A stretch of 7,077 bases of DNA from NCBI GenBank assembly GCA_945952355.1, contig CAMFIW010000140.1:1-7077 (forward strand), written 5' to 3'. The position numbers and the translations under genes are program-made. Each line of letters opens with the position of its first letter. Within the stretch, counting starts at the first letter, position 1. Under the pieces are notes generated by a model. The model made no database searches. It saw only the letters and a list, made by a program, of their open reading frames with translations, and had not been told where the DNA came from. This DNA is from an uncultured Phenylobacterium sp. (GTDB taxonomy: Bacteria > Pseudomonadota > Alphaproteobacteria > Caulobacterales > Caulobacteraceae). Shown in pieces: positions 1 to 6,766 of the stretch.

Positions 1-112
1 GGAGGTCCGGGTAGGTCGCGAGAACGGTCCAGCAATGGACGGTCCAGAGGAATGATCGCCCATGCCCGTTCGCGGGCGGGACAGAACCCGGCTTACAGGC
101 CGTCTGGTTTCC
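1..112 (+). ncRNA. rnpB: RNase P RNA, 3' part (5' part outside window)
   Basis: This is the catalytic RNA of ribonuclease P, which removes the 5' leader from pre-tRNAs; only the 3' end lies in the window. The sequence shows the blocks typical of bacterial type A RNase P RNA in the right order: CCGGGTAGG near base 7, AGAGGAATGATCGCC at 46-60, then GACAGAACCCGGCTTA at 80-95, the universal 3' strand that closes helix P4. The same blocks occur in the same order near the end of the E. coli RNA. Two hairpins support an RNA: GTCCA/TGGAC around a GCAA tetraloop (27-40) and GCCCG/CGGGC around a TTCG tetraloop (64-77). The exact 3' end cannot be seen, since its pairing partner in helix P1 is outside the window; about 108-114 is likely. 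No strong hairpin with a T-run follows. Confidence 0.95.
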
Positions 113-166
113 TTACGCCGCTGATCTCGCCGTCATCGGCTCGCCCTACGGCGCAGCTTCGGCGGG

Positions 167-175
167 TTGTCCACA
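167..175 (+). promoter_or_regulatory. DnaA-box-like 9-mer
   Basis: TTGTCCACA differs from the DnaA box consensus TTATCCACA at one position, with an allowed substitution. A second near match, TTAACCACA, lies at 252-260 on the same strand. In Caulobacter DnaA also acts as a transcription factor for cell-cycle genes, so a role at this division operon is conceivable. A 9-mer with one mismatch can also occur by chance. Confidence 0.3.
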
Positions 176-203
176 ATTCTCACAACCCATGCGGCGTTGC
201 GAC

Positions 204-211
204 GCTATATT
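204..211 (+). promoter_or_regulatory. Possible -10 element (weak)
   Basis: GCTATATT matches 7 of 8 positions of the Caulobacter housekeeping sigma -10 pattern GCTANAWC. No TTGAC-like -35 is seen 10-14 bases upstream. If used, the transcript would start near 220 and carry a leader of over 200 bases, with the MraZ repeats well downstream of the start. Confidence 0.2.
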
Positions 212-302
212 TAACGAGTTCTCTGTATGTTCTGTGAGTTGTTTGCGCGCGTTAACCACAGTTCGCTGCGACATCTTTGTTTCGATGCAAAATAGTCAGC
301 TG

Positions 303-307
303 GAGTC
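303..307. promoter_or_regulatory. GANTC site (CcrM methylation type)
   Basis: GAGTC is the recognition form of the cell-cycle-regulated methyltransferase CcrM found in many alphaproteobacteria. It lies 7 bases before the first MraZ repeat. I saw no other in the intergenic region, though several occur inside the genes (for example GAATC at 540-544). In Caulobacter, promoter GANTC sites can couple transcription to replication through GcrA. Methylation here is inferred from the motif and the likely lineage. Confidence 0.45.
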
Positions 308-313
308 ATTGTA

Positions 314-338
314 TCCCAATTGAGCCCATGTTAACCCA
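314..338 (-). promoter_or_regulatory. MraZ operator: three phased TGGGN repeats
   Basis: The + strand reads TCCCA at 314-318, GCCCA at 324-328 and ACCCA at 334-338. On the minus strand these are three direct TGGGN repeats, each separated by exactly 5 bases (10-base period). This is the MraZ binding pattern described for E. coli, where MraZ represses its own dcw promoter. The array lies about 110 bases before the mraZ start, so negative autoregulation of the operon is the natural reading. The repeats read on the strand opposite to mraZ. Confidence 0.8.
320..335 (+). promoter_or_regulatory. CtrA-box-like element TTGA-N7-TTAAC
   Basis: TTGA at 320-323, seven bases, then TTAAC at 331-335. The CtrA consensus in Caulobacter and relatives is TTAA-N7-TTAAC, so there is one mismatch and the spacing is exact. 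The element covers the second MraZ repeat and runs into the third, so CtrA and MraZ could not easily bind at once. CtrA control of this operon is inferred from the motif only. Confidence 0.45.
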
Positions 339-353
339 ATCAAGCTCGGTTAA

Positions 354-369
354 GGACGTTGAAGCGTCC
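354..369 (+). other. Small leader hairpin
   Basis: GGACG (354-358) and CGTCC (365-369) form a perfect 5-base-pair stem around a 6-base loop, just after the TTAA at 350-353. It is too short and lacks a T-run, so it is unlikely to be a terminator. Function unknown. Confidence 0.3.
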
Positions 370-410
370 GATCGAGCGGCGCCGGGGGTGCATTCGTAGG
401 TGGATTGGAA

Positions 411-427
411 GCGGCCGCTCAGGCCGC
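411..427 (+). other. GC hairpin just upstream of mraZ
   Basis: GCGGCC (411-416) and GGCCGC (422-427) pair perfectly as six G-C pairs around a 5-base loop, ending 18 bases before the mraZ ATG and just before the G-rich stretch (433-436) that may serve as ribosome binding site. It could modulate translation of mraZ or be a chance result of high GC. No T-run follows, so it is not a typical terminator. Confidence 0.35.
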
Positions 428-445
428 GAATTGGGGCGCGGCGGG

Positions 446-913
446 ATGTTCGTCTCGACGTTCGAAAAGCAGTTGGACGCCAAGCGCCGCATCGTCGTGC
501 CGCAGGAGTTCCGCGCCCTCGCCTCTGGCCCCTTCGACGGAATCATCTGCTTTCCCTCTATCGAGGCCGATTGCATCGAGGGTGGCGGGAAAGCTTTGTT
601 CGATCGTTATCAAGGTGTGATCGACGAGCTCGACTTCGGAGATCCTCTACGCACGGCGCTGGAGACTTCGATCCTCGGTGGCCTGGCGAAGATGAGCTTC
701 GACACCGCCGGCCGCGTCACCCTGCCGGAAAACCTTTGCGACATGTTCGGCCTCACCGACTGGGTGGTGGTCGTGGGGCTTGGCGACCGGTTTCAGATCT
801 GGGAGCGCGAGGCGTTCCAGGCGCACCGCGCCGCCCAACGCGAGATCGCCCGCGAGGGTCTGGCTCAACTCCGCGCCGCGCAGCGGGCCGCCCGCGCGGG
901 GGTCGGCGCATGA
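446..913 (+). CDS. mraZ: MraZ, transcriptional regulator of the dcw cluster
   Basis: MraZ is a DNA-binding protein that forms ring-shaped oligomers through two SpoVT/AbrB-like half domains and regulates the division and cell wall operon. The 155-residue product has both signature DxxxR motifs: D11-A-K-R-R15 followed by IVVP, and D86-T-A-G-R90 followed by VTLP. Length fits the family. The ATG at 446 is chosen because MraZ proteins begin with MF/ML a few residues before the first motif; an in-frame TTG at 359 would add 29 Arg/Gly-rich residues unlike the family. The first motif has Arg where many homologues have Gly (DxKGR). The C-terminal tail (about 125-155) is Ala/Arg-rich and probably helical. 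The stop overlaps the rsmH start as ATGA, so MraZ heads the operon. Three repeats at 314-338 are its likely operator. Confidence 0.95.
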   Translation: MFVSTFEKQLDAKRRIVVPQEFRALASGPFDGIICFPSIEADCIEGGGKALFDRYQGVIDELDFGDPLRTALETSILGGLAKMSFDTAGRVTLPENLCDMFGLTDWVVVVGLGDRFQIWEREAFQAHRAAQREIAREGLAQLRAAQRAARAGVGA

Positions 914-1845
914 GCGGGGGCGAGAGCCATGTCTCGGTGCTGCTGGATGAAGTCGTCGACGCCCTGGAGCCCTGGGCCGGCAAGCACATCGTCGACGGCA
1001 CCTTCGGCGCCGGCGGCTATTCCCGCGCCCTGCTGGCGACGGGGGCGCAGGTGACCGCGTTCGACCGCGACCCGACCGCCCGACGCTTCGCCGAGGGCCT
1101 GGGCGAGCGGTTCCGCCTCGTCGAGGCGCGGTTCTCGGAGATGGACGCGGAGCTGGGCGAGGGGAGCGTCGACGGCGTCGCGCTGGATCTGGGCGTGTCG
1201 TCCATGCAGCTCGACGAGGCCGAGCGCGGCTTCTCCTTCCTGCGCGACGGGCCGCTGGACATGCGCATGGGCGCCGACGGGCCGACCGCCGCCGACCTGG
1301 TGAACACCGCCGAGCCGGCCGAGCTGGCGCGGGTGATCTATGTCTATGGCGAGGAGCGGCAGTCGCGCCGTATCGCCGCGGCCATCGTGCGCCGCCGCGC
1401 CGAGCAGCCCTTCACCCGCACCCTTGACCTGGCCGAGTTCGTCGAGCGCGTCCTGGGCGGCCGCCGCGGCGCCAAGGTCCATCCGGCCACCCGCACCTTC
1501 CAGGGGCTGCGGATCGCGGTGAACGAGGAGCTCAGCGAGCTCGAGGCCGGGCTGGCCGCCGCCGAGCGCGCGCTGAAGCCCGAGGGCCGGCTGGCGGTCG
1601 TGACCTTCCATTCGCTGGAAGACCGGATCGTGAAGTCGTTCCTCACCGAGCGCGCCGGTCGCACGCCGGGCGGCTCGCGTCACGCGCCGCCGGTCGAGAC
1701 CAAGGCGGCGCCCAGCTTCTCCCTGCTGTTCAACGGCGCGCAGGCGCCTTCCGCCGCCGAGGTGGAGGCCAATCCGCGCGCCCGTTCCGCCAAGCTGCGC
1801 GCCGCGATCCGTACCGCCGCGCCCGTCTGGAAGGAGGCCGCATGA
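910..1845 (+). CDS. rsmH: 16S rRNA (cytosine(1402)-N4)-methyltransferase RsmH (MraW)
   Basis: RsmH uses S-adenosylmethionine to methylate N4 of C1402 in the decoding centre of 16S rRNA, acting in the cytoplasm on the small subunit. The 311-residue protein opens with [13 protein letters not shown], then the SAM-binding loop [11 protein letters not shown] (28-38) and FDRDP (51-55), the acidic end of the second strand. Later come [10 protein letters not shown], the family stretch [18 protein letters not shown], and [13 protein letters not shown], all typical of MraW/RsmH. Length is normal for the family. The start is the ATG of an ATGA overlap with mraZ; a GGGGG run at 898-902 lies 7 bases before it. 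The gene end overlaps ftsL in the same way. Its place between mraZ and ftsL is the standard dcw order. Confidence 0.97.
   Translation: MSGGESHVSVLLDEVVDALEPWAGKHIVDGTFGAGGYSRALLATGAQVTAFDRDPTARRFAEGLGERFRLVEARFSEMDAELGEGSVDGVALDLGVSSMQLDEAERGFSFLRDGPLDMRMGADGPTAADLVNTAEPAELARVIYVYGEERQSRRIAAAIVRRRAEQPFTRTLDLAEFVERVLGGRRGAKVHPATRTFQGLRIAVNEELSELEAGLAAAERALKPEGRLAVVTFHSLEDRIVKSFLTERAGRTPGGSRHAPPVETKAAPSFSLLFNGAQAPSAAEVEANPRARSAKLRAAIRTAAPVWKEAA
1831..1837 (+). promoter_or_regulatory. Strong ribosome binding site of ftsL
   Basis: AAGGAGG lies inside the last codons of rsmH, 4 bases before the ftsL ATG at 1842. It is the best Shine-Dalgarno match I noticed among the seven starts and fixes the ftsL start, though the spacing is short. 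Confidence 0.7.
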
Positions 1846-2183
1846 GCCTGCTTACGCGTCGCATCCGGGGCGTCCGAGTGGTGGACCTCGCCTTCCTGGG
1901 GCTGCTGATCGCCCTGGTGCTGTCGGTCTACCTGGCCAAGACCATCGCCGGGAAGGAACGGACCGAGATCGCCTCGGTCGAGCGCCAGATCGACGATGAG
2001 CATGCGCGCATCCGGCTGCTGCAGGCCGAGGTCTCGCACCTGGAACGGCCCGACCGCATCGAGCAGCTGTCGGTCGGCTATCTTGGCCTGGCGCCGATCA
2101 ACGCCAAGAAGGAAACCACGCCCGAGGGCCTGGCGGACGCGATCCGCAATGGCCAGACGGTCAGCAAGGGGCCGACCTCGTGA
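1842..2183 (+). CDS. ftsL: Cell division protein FtsL
   Basis: FtsL is a small bitopic membrane protein that, with FtsB and FtsQ, recruits and activates the septal synthase FtsW-FtsI. The 113-residue product has a short basic cytoplasmic N-terminus (residues 1-12, five Arg), one membrane helix (about 14-32), and a periplasmic heptad-like segment (about 38-70, with [18 protein letters not shown]) expected to form a coiled coil. It then has the [18 protein letters not shown] stretch, which resembles the end of the FtsL helix in proteobacteria. FtsL is poorly conserved, so the call rests on architecture, this last motif and the position between rsmH and ftsI. The C-terminal tail (about 90-113) is hydrophilic. 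It overlaps both neighbours by 4 bases. Confidence 0.9.
   Translation: MSLLTRRIRGVRVVDLAFLGLLIALVLSVYLAKTIAGKERTEIASVERQIDDEHARIRLLQAEVSHLERPDRIEQLSVGYLGLAPINAKKETTPEGLADAIRNGQTVSKGPTS
2166..2171 (+). promoter_or_regulatory. Ribosome binding site supporting the ftsI GTG start
   Basis: AAGGGG lies 8 bases before the GTG at 2180, a suitable distance. With the GTGA overlap with the ftsL stop, it supports GTG as the ftsI start. Confidence 0.55.
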
Positions 2184-3925
2184 GTTTCGCCCACCCCGGT
2201 TTCCAAGCGCCCGGCTGGCGCTGGCTGAAGGATCGGCTCTGGGGCCTGGAGCGGGCCTTCGAGCGCGCCAAGGCGGCCGGCCGCGCCGAGGACGACACCC
2301 GCATCCGCATCTTCTTCATCCTGGCCCTGTTCAGCGCCGGGTTCCTGACCCTGGCGGCCGGCGCGACGAAGATGGCGGTGTTCCCCGACGCCGATCGCAA
2401 CGGGGCGGGCGGCGCGAATACCGGGGCGGCGCGCGCCGACCTGGTCGACCGCAACGGCGCCATGCTGGCCGCCGACATCCTGCACTATGGCCTCTATATC
2501 GACCCGCGCGAGATCTGGGACACGGCCGAGACCCGCAAGGCGCTGACCGCAGCCTTGCCCGACATCACGCCGGCCCGGCTCGACCGCGCGCTCAAGGGGG
2601 CCCGCCGCACCTTCGTGGCCGGCGGCCTGACCCCGGACGTCCGCGCCCGCATCCACGATCTCGGCCTGCCGGGGGTCACGTTCGAGCCCGAGGAGAAGCG
2701 GATCTATCCGCTGGGCATGAGCGCGGCGCACCTGATCGGCTTTTCCGACACCGGGGGGCAGGGGTTGGCGGGGGCCGAGCTGGGCCTGAACGACGCCGTG
2801 CGGAGCGCGGCCGTCGACCACAAGGCCGTGCCGCTCTCCATCGACCTGCGAGTCCAGGCGGCTCTCGAGGATGAGCTCGGCAAAGCGGTCACGGCGTTCG
2901 GCGCCAAGGGCGGGGTGGGCATCGTCACCAACGTGCATACCGGCGAGATCTTGGGCATCGCCAGCAATCCGACCTTCGACCCCAACCTGGCGGGCCGCGC
3001 CGATCCGAACGCCCTGGTCGATCGGGCCGCGGCTCGGGTCTACGAGATGGGCTCGACCTTCAAGACCTTCACCATCGCCATGGCGCTGGATTCCGGGAAG
3101 GTCCGCATGGACTCGGTGTTCGACACCAGCGCGACCATGACGCTCGGCAGCCGCGCGATCCACGACCACGACAAGGTCGGGTACAACATGACCGTGCCGG
3201 AGATCTATCTGAAGTCCTCGAACATCGGGGCTTCGCGGATCGCGCTGCAGGCCGGCGGCGACACCATGGTGCGTTACTTCCAGGCGTTCGGCCTGTTCAA
3301 GCCGGCGCCGGTGGAGCTGACCGAGAGCGCCCGACCCATCCTGCCGCGCAAGTGGAACGACGACACCATCGCCTCGGCCTCGTTCGGCCACGCGATCTCG
3401 GTCTCGCCCCTGGCGCTCGCAGCTGGCTACGGCGCCATCATGAACGGCGGGACCTATGTGCCGCTGACCATCAAGCCGATGAAGCCGGGCGCGCGCCCGC
3501 AAGGCCGACGTGTGGTCTCAGAGCAGACCTCGCGCGCCATGCTCGACCTGATGCGAATGAACGTGCTGCACGGCACGGGCGGCAAGGCCGACGCCTACGG
3601 CCTGCGGGTCGGCGGCAAGACCGGCTCGGCCGAGAAGGCCATGGGCGGACGCTATGTCCGCGACAAGCTGATCGCGTCCTTCGCCTCGGTGTTCCCGGCC
3701 GACGGGCCGCTGGAGGCCGACCGCTACTTCGTACTGATCATGCTGGACGAGCCGAACGGCACCAAAGAGACCTACGGCTTTCGCACGGGCGGCTGGAATT
3801 CCACCCCGACCGCGGGCCGAGTCATCGATCGCATCGCCCCCTTCCTGCACGTGGCCCGGCGGCCCGGCGGCCCGACGGTCGACAAGACCACGGCGGCCAC
3901 GATGGCGCAGGTGGACGAACACTGA
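2180..3925 (+). CDS. ftsI: Peptidoglycan D,D-transpeptidase FtsI (PBP3)
   Basis: FtsI is the septal class B penicillin-binding protein: it cross-links new peptidoglycan at the division site, in complex with the glycosyltransferase FtsW and activated by FtsQLB. The 581-residue protein has a cytoplasmic N-terminus of about 40 residues, one membrane anchor (about 44-62), and a PBP-dimer region starting around DRNG (90-93). The periplasmic transpeptidase domain carries all three catalytic motifs: SxxK at S292-T-F-K295 (S292 the acylated serine), SxN at S346-S-N348 and KTG at K480-T-G482. EKRIYPLGMSAAHLIGF is the usual N-domain stretch. Length is close to E. coli FtsI. The start is GTG at 2180, overlapping the ftsL stop as GTGA with AAGGGG upstream. 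The last ~25 residues form a hydrophilic tail. The stop shares one base with the murE ATG. Confidence 0.97.
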   Translation: MSFAHPGFQAPGWRWLKDRLWGLERAFERAKAAGRAEDDTRIRIFFILALFSAGFLTLAAGATKMAVFPDADRNGAGGANTGAARADLVDRNGAMLAADILHYGLYIDPREIWDTAETRKALTAALPDITPARLDRALKGARRTFVAGGLTPDVRARIHDLGLPGVTFEPEEKRIYPLGMSAAHLIGFSDTGGQGLAGAELGLNDAVRSAAVDHKAVPLSIDLRVQAALEDELGKAVTAFGAKGGVGIVTNVHTGEILGIASNPTFDPNLAGRADPNALVDRAAARVYEMGSTFKTFTIAMALDSGKVRMDSVFDTSATMTLGSRAIHDHDKVGYNMTVPEIYLKSSNIGASRIALQAGGDTMVRYFQAFGLFKPAPVELTESARPILPRKWNDDTIASASFGHAISVSPLALAAGYGAIMNGGTYVPLTIKPMKPGARPQGRRVVSEQTSRAMLDLMRMNVLHGTGGKADAYGLRVGGKTGSAEKAMGGRYVRDKLIASFASVFPADGPLEADRYFVLIMLDEPNGTKETYGFRTGGWNSTPTAGRVIDRIAPFLHVARRPGGPTVDKTTAATMAQVDEH

Positions 3926-5379
3926 TGGGCGTGCGGCTGTCGCAACTGGTGAAGCGCGACCTGGCGGTCGATCCCGAGATCGCGGGCGTCACCGCCGACA
4001 GCCGCAAGGTCGGCCGCGGCTTCCTGTTCGCGGCCCTGCCGGGTTCCGCCGTCGATGGCCGCCAGTTCGTGCCCAATGCGGTCTCGGCCGGCGCCGCCGC
4101 CGTGCTCGCGCCCGAGGACCTGCCGGGCGCCGGGGTGCCGGTGGTGGCGAGTTGCGATCCGCGCCGCGCCTATGCGCTCGCCGCCGCCAACTTCTGGCAG
4201 GCCCAGCCGCCGGTGGTGGTCGCGGTGACCGGCACCAACGGCAAGACCTCGGTCGCCGCCTTCTGCCGCCAGATCTTCAACCGCTGCGGCGCGCGCGCCG
4301 CCAGCATGGGCACTCTAGGCGTCTACGCGACCGGCCCGGGCCTCGACGAGCAACTGACCCCGCCGGGGCTCACAACCCCCGATGCGGCCGACGTCGCCCG
4401 CCTGATGGCCGATCTCGCCGAGCGGCAGGTGACCCACCTGGCGCTGGAAGCTTCGTCCCACGGCGTCGACCAGCGCCGGCTGGACGGCGTGAACCTGGCG
4501 GCGGCCGGGTTCCTGAACCTGACCCAGGACCACTTGGACTATCACCATACGATGGAGGCCTACCGGGCCGCCAAGCTGCGCCTGTTCGACACCCTGCTGC
4601 CGCGGGGTGGAACGGCTGTGCTGAACGCGGACTCCGACGCCTATGGCCATTTCGCGTCGGTGGCGGTCACGTCGGGCCAGACCGTGATGTCGGTGGGCGC
4701 GGCGGGGCAGGGGCTGCGCCTGGTCGAGCGGACGCCGACGCCCGAGGGCCAGACCCTGACCATCGAGGCCAGGGGCCGCGTCTATGAGATCCGCCTGCCG
4801 CTGGTGGGCGCCTACCAGGCCGCCAACGCCTTGGTCGCGGCCGGGCTCTGCATCGCCGCGGGCGAAGCCGTCGAGGAGGTTCTGGCGGCGCTCGAAACGA
4901 TCCAGGGCGCGCCGGGTCGGCTCCAGCGCGTCGGAACCGGAGCCCAGGGCGGCGAGGCCTATGTCGACTACGCCCACACACCGGACGGGCTGGCGACGGT
5001 GCTGAAGGCCCTGCGGCCACACGTGCGCGGCAAGCTGATCGTGGTGTTCGGCGCCGGCGGGGATCGCGACCGCACCAAGCGCCCGCTGATGGGCGCGGCC
5101 GGCCTCAGCCTGGCCGACGTCGCCATCGTCACCGACGACAATCCACGCGGCGAGGACCCGGCGGCGATCCGCGCCGAGGTCATGGCTGGCAATGTGGGCC
5201 TCAAGGAAGTCGGCGACCGCCGCGCGGCGATCCGCGCTGGCGTGGGCCTGCTGTCCGACGGCGACGTGCTGGTGGTGGCCGGCAAAGGCCACGAGACGAC
5301 CCAGACCATCGCCGGCGTGGTGCATCACTTCGACGACGTGGCCGAGACGGCGCAGGCCCTGGAGCTCGCCCGTGGCTGA
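3925..5379 (+). CDS. murE: UDP-MurNAc-L-Ala-D-Glu:meso-diaminopimelate ligase MurE
   Basis: MurE is a cytoplasmic ATP-dependent ligase adding the third residue to UDP-MurNAc-L-Ala-D-Glu. The 484-residue protein has the N-terminal Mur ligase domain (TADSRKVGRGFLFAALPG, from about 23), then the ATP loop TGTNGKTS (102-109), LTTPDA, and NLTQDHLDYH. Lys217 in AAKLRLF matches the carbamylated lysine of the family. The C-terminal domain has GAGGDRDRTKRP, the substrate signature DNPR (405-408) and GKGHE (453-457). DNPR is the mark of enzymes using meso-diaminopimelate rather than lysine, as expected for a Gram-negative cell wall. The ATG at 3925 shares one base with the ftsI stop (TGATG), with AGGTGG 9 bases upstream. 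The end overlaps murF by 8 bases. Confidence 0.97.
   Translation: MGVRLSQLVKRDLAVDPEIAGVTADSRKVGRGFLFAALPGSAVDGRQFVPNAVSAGAAAVLAPEDLPGAGVPVVASCDPRRAYALAAANFWQAQPPVVVAVTGTNGKTSVAAFCRQIFNRCGARAASMGTLGVYATGPGLDEQLTPPGLTTPDAADVARLMADLAERQVTHLALEASSHGVDQRRLDGVNLAAAGFLNLTQDHLDYHHTMEAYRAAKLRLFDTLLPRGGTAVLNADSDAYGHFASVAVTSGQTVMSVGAAGQGLRLVERTPTPEGQTLTIEARGRVYEIRLPLVGAYQAANALVAAGLCIAAGEAVEEVLAALETIQGAPGRLQRVGTGAQGGEAYVDYAHTPDGLATVLKALRPHVRGKLIVVFGAGGDRDRTKRPLMGAAGLSLADVAIVTDDNPRGEDPAAIRAEVMAGNVGLKEVGDRRAAIRAGVGLLSDGDVLVVAGKGHETTQTIAGVVHHFDDVAETAQALELARG
5361..5364 (+). promoter_or_regulatory. Ribosome binding site deciding the murF GTG start
   Basis: GGAG inside the end of murE lies 7 bases before GTG at 5372. 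I saw no in-frame ATG close by, so this places the murF start at the GTG within the last codons of murE. Confidence 0.55.
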
Positions 5380-6766
5380 TGCGCTTTGGACCGCCCGGGA
5401 GATCGCCGCGGCGACCGGCGGATCGGTCGAGGCGGATTTCGACGCCACGGGGGTTTCGATCGACACCCGCACGGTCGAGCCGGGCGACCTGTTCGTGGCC
5501 CTCGCCGGCGCCCGTGACGGCCATGAGTTCGTGGGCCAGGCGTTCTCCAAGGGCGCGGTCGGCGCCCTGGTCTCTCAGGCGGTCGACGGGCCGGCCGTAG
5601 CGGTGGCCGACACCTTCAAGGCGCTGGAGGCCCTGGGCGTCGCGGCTCGGAAGCGCGCGTCCCAGGCTCGTCGCGGGGCGGTGACCGGCTCGGTGGGCAA
5701 GACCAGCGTCACCCAGGCGATCCGCGCAGGCCTGAAGCTGGCCGGCAGGGCCCACTCGTCGGTCAAGAGCTACAACAACCACATCGGCGTGCCACTTACC
5801 CTCGCGCGGATGCCCCGCGACACCCAGCGCGCGGTCTTCGAGATCGGCATGAACCACGCCGACGAGATCGCGCCGCTGTCCGAGATGGTCCGGCCGCACG
5901 CCGTGGCGATCACGACGGTCGGGCCAGTGCACACCGAGAACTTCGCCGACGGCGAGCAGGGCGTGGCCCGCGCGAAGGCGGAGATCTTCGCCGGGCTCGA
6001 ACCGGGCGGCGTGGCCGTGCTGAACGCCGACAACGTCTGGTTCGACTATCTGGCTGGCGAGGCGCGCAAGGCCGGCGCCAAGGTGCTGAGCTTCGGCTCT
6101 GGCGACGCCTGTGACGCGCGGCTGATCGACTTCCAGCTCGATGGCGGCCACGCCGTGGTCCAGGCTCGCGTGCACGGCAAGGCTGTCGACTTCCCGATCC
6201 TCCAGACCGGCTTCCACTGGGGGCCGAACAGTATGTGCGTGCTCCTGATGCTGGAGGCCCTGGGAGTCGACCTAGGCGACGGCCTGGCGGCCTTGGGGTC
6301 TTTCGAGCCGCTGGAGGGCCGCGGCGCCGAGAGTGAAGTGCGCCTTTCCGGCGGCGCATTCACCCTGGTCGACGAGAGTTACAACGCCAATCCGATTTCC
6401 ATGGCCGCAGCCATCGCCTCGCTCGGCGCGCGGAAGGCCGCCGGCCGCCGCTTGGTGGCGCTGACCGACATGCTGGAGCTGGGTCCCCTGGCGGCCGAGT
6501 ATCACGCCGCGCTGGCCGAGCCTTTGGCGGCCGCGTCGATCGACCGCGCCTATTGCGCGGGCCCGCTGATGAAATCCCTCTGGGACGCCCTTCCGTCGAC
6601 TCGGCGAGGCGGTTACGCCGAAACGGCGGCGGAGCTGGCGCCGCAGATCGCACGGGCCGTAGAGCCAGGCGACTTGGTGATGGTCAAAGGGTCCAACGGC
6701 TCGAAGGCGGGCGCGGTCACGGCTGCGCTCAAGGCCCTCGACGTGCGTTCGGCGGGGTCGGTCTGA
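5372..6766 (+). CDS. murF: UDP-MurNAc-tripeptide:D-Ala-D-Ala ligase MurF
   Basis: MurF is the cytoplasmic ATP-dependent ligase adding the dipeptide D-Ala-D-Ala to UDP-MurNAc-tripeptide, the last soluble precursor step. The 464-residue protein shows the N-terminal fold stretch SIDTRTVEPGDLFVALAG (about 29-46), the ATP loop VTGSVGKTS (104-112), KSYNNHIGVPLTL, EIGMNHADEI, Lys202 in ARAKAEIF at the place of the carbamylated lysine, VDESYNANPISM and TDMLELG in the C-terminal domain, and the final KGSNGSKAG. The GSVGKT and YNNHIGVP forms separate MurF from MurE, MurC and MurD. In DMLELG the residue before Asp is Thr, where E. coli has Gly. The start is GTG at 5372, overlapping murE by 8 bases, with GGAG upstream. 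The stop shares one base with the mraY ATG. Confidence 0.97.
   Translation: MADALWTAREIAAATGGSVEADFDATGVSIDTRTVEPGDLFVALAGARDGHEFVGQAFSKGAVGALVSQAVDGPAVAVADTFKALEALGVAARKRASQARRGAVTGSVGKTSVTQAIRAGLKLAGRAHSSVKSYNNHIGVPLTLARMPRDTQRAVFEIGMNHADEIAPLSEMVRPHAVAITTVGPVHTENFADGEQGVARAKAEIFAGLEPGGVAVLNADNVWFDYLAGEARKAGAKVLSFGSGDACDARLIDFQLDGGHAVVQARVHGKAVDFPILQTGFHWGPNSMCVLLMLEALGVDLGDGLAALGSFEPLEGRGAESEVRLSGGAFTLVDESYNANPISMAAAIASLGARKAAGRRLVALTDMLELGPLAAEYHAALAEPLAAASIDRAYCAGPLMKSLWDALPSTRRGGYAETAAELAPQIARAVEPGDLVMVKGSNGSKAGAVTAALKALDVRSAGSV

Larger units (their letters stand above)
113..445 (+). promoter_or_regulatory. Intergenic regulatory region upstream of the dcw operon
   Basis: About 333 bases separate rnpB from mraZ, and no credible gene lies in them; the short open frames here have no family features. 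The stretch from about 165 to 360 is clearly richer in A and T than the flanking genes, as expected for a promoter. It carries TTAAC elements at 211, 252 and 331, a GAGTC site, three MraZ-type repeats and two DnaA-box-like 9-mers, listed separately. The core promoter is not clear. GCTATATT at 204-211 fits the Caulobacter housekeeping -10 form (GCTANAWC) at 7 of 8 positions but lacks a good -35. GCAAAATA at 287-294 is weaker but better placed relative to the MraZ repeats. The region from about 345 to 445 is probably transcribed leader. Confidence 0.7.

Noticed and set aside
129..140. Hairpin GCCG-TCAT-CGGC as an rnpB terminator
   Set aside because: The stem has only four pairs and no T-run follows, so it does not qualify as an intrinsic terminator.
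52..237. 61-codon open frame after rnpB
   Set aside because: It begins inside the RNase P RNA and crosses into the regulatory region; no ribosome binding site or recognisable protein.
359..445. TTG start at 359 for mraZ
   Set aside because: It would add 29 basic residues not seen in the MraZ family and run through the leader hairpin; ATG 446 gives the family-typical MFVSTF start.
400..909. Upstream extension of the rsmH frame to a GTG at 400
   Set aside because: The extra 170 codons are an out-of-frame reading of mraZ, Arg/Gly/Pro-rich, and RsmH proteins start just before HVSVLLDE; the ATG at 910 with the ATGA overlap fits.
2078..3502. Long antisense open frame (474 codons) opposite ftsL/ftsI
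   Set aside because: It lies opposite a gene with intact catalytic motifs; long minus-strand frames are usual in GC-rich DNA because stop codons are rare, and its product is low-complexity with no family motif. The same holds for minus-strand frames at 865-1683, 4315-5550 and 5201-6217.
3352..3924. Upstream extension of the murE frame into ftsI
   Set aside because: The added 191 codons are an alternate reading of the ftsI C-terminal part without Mur ligase features; MGVRLSQL at 3925 is the proper start.
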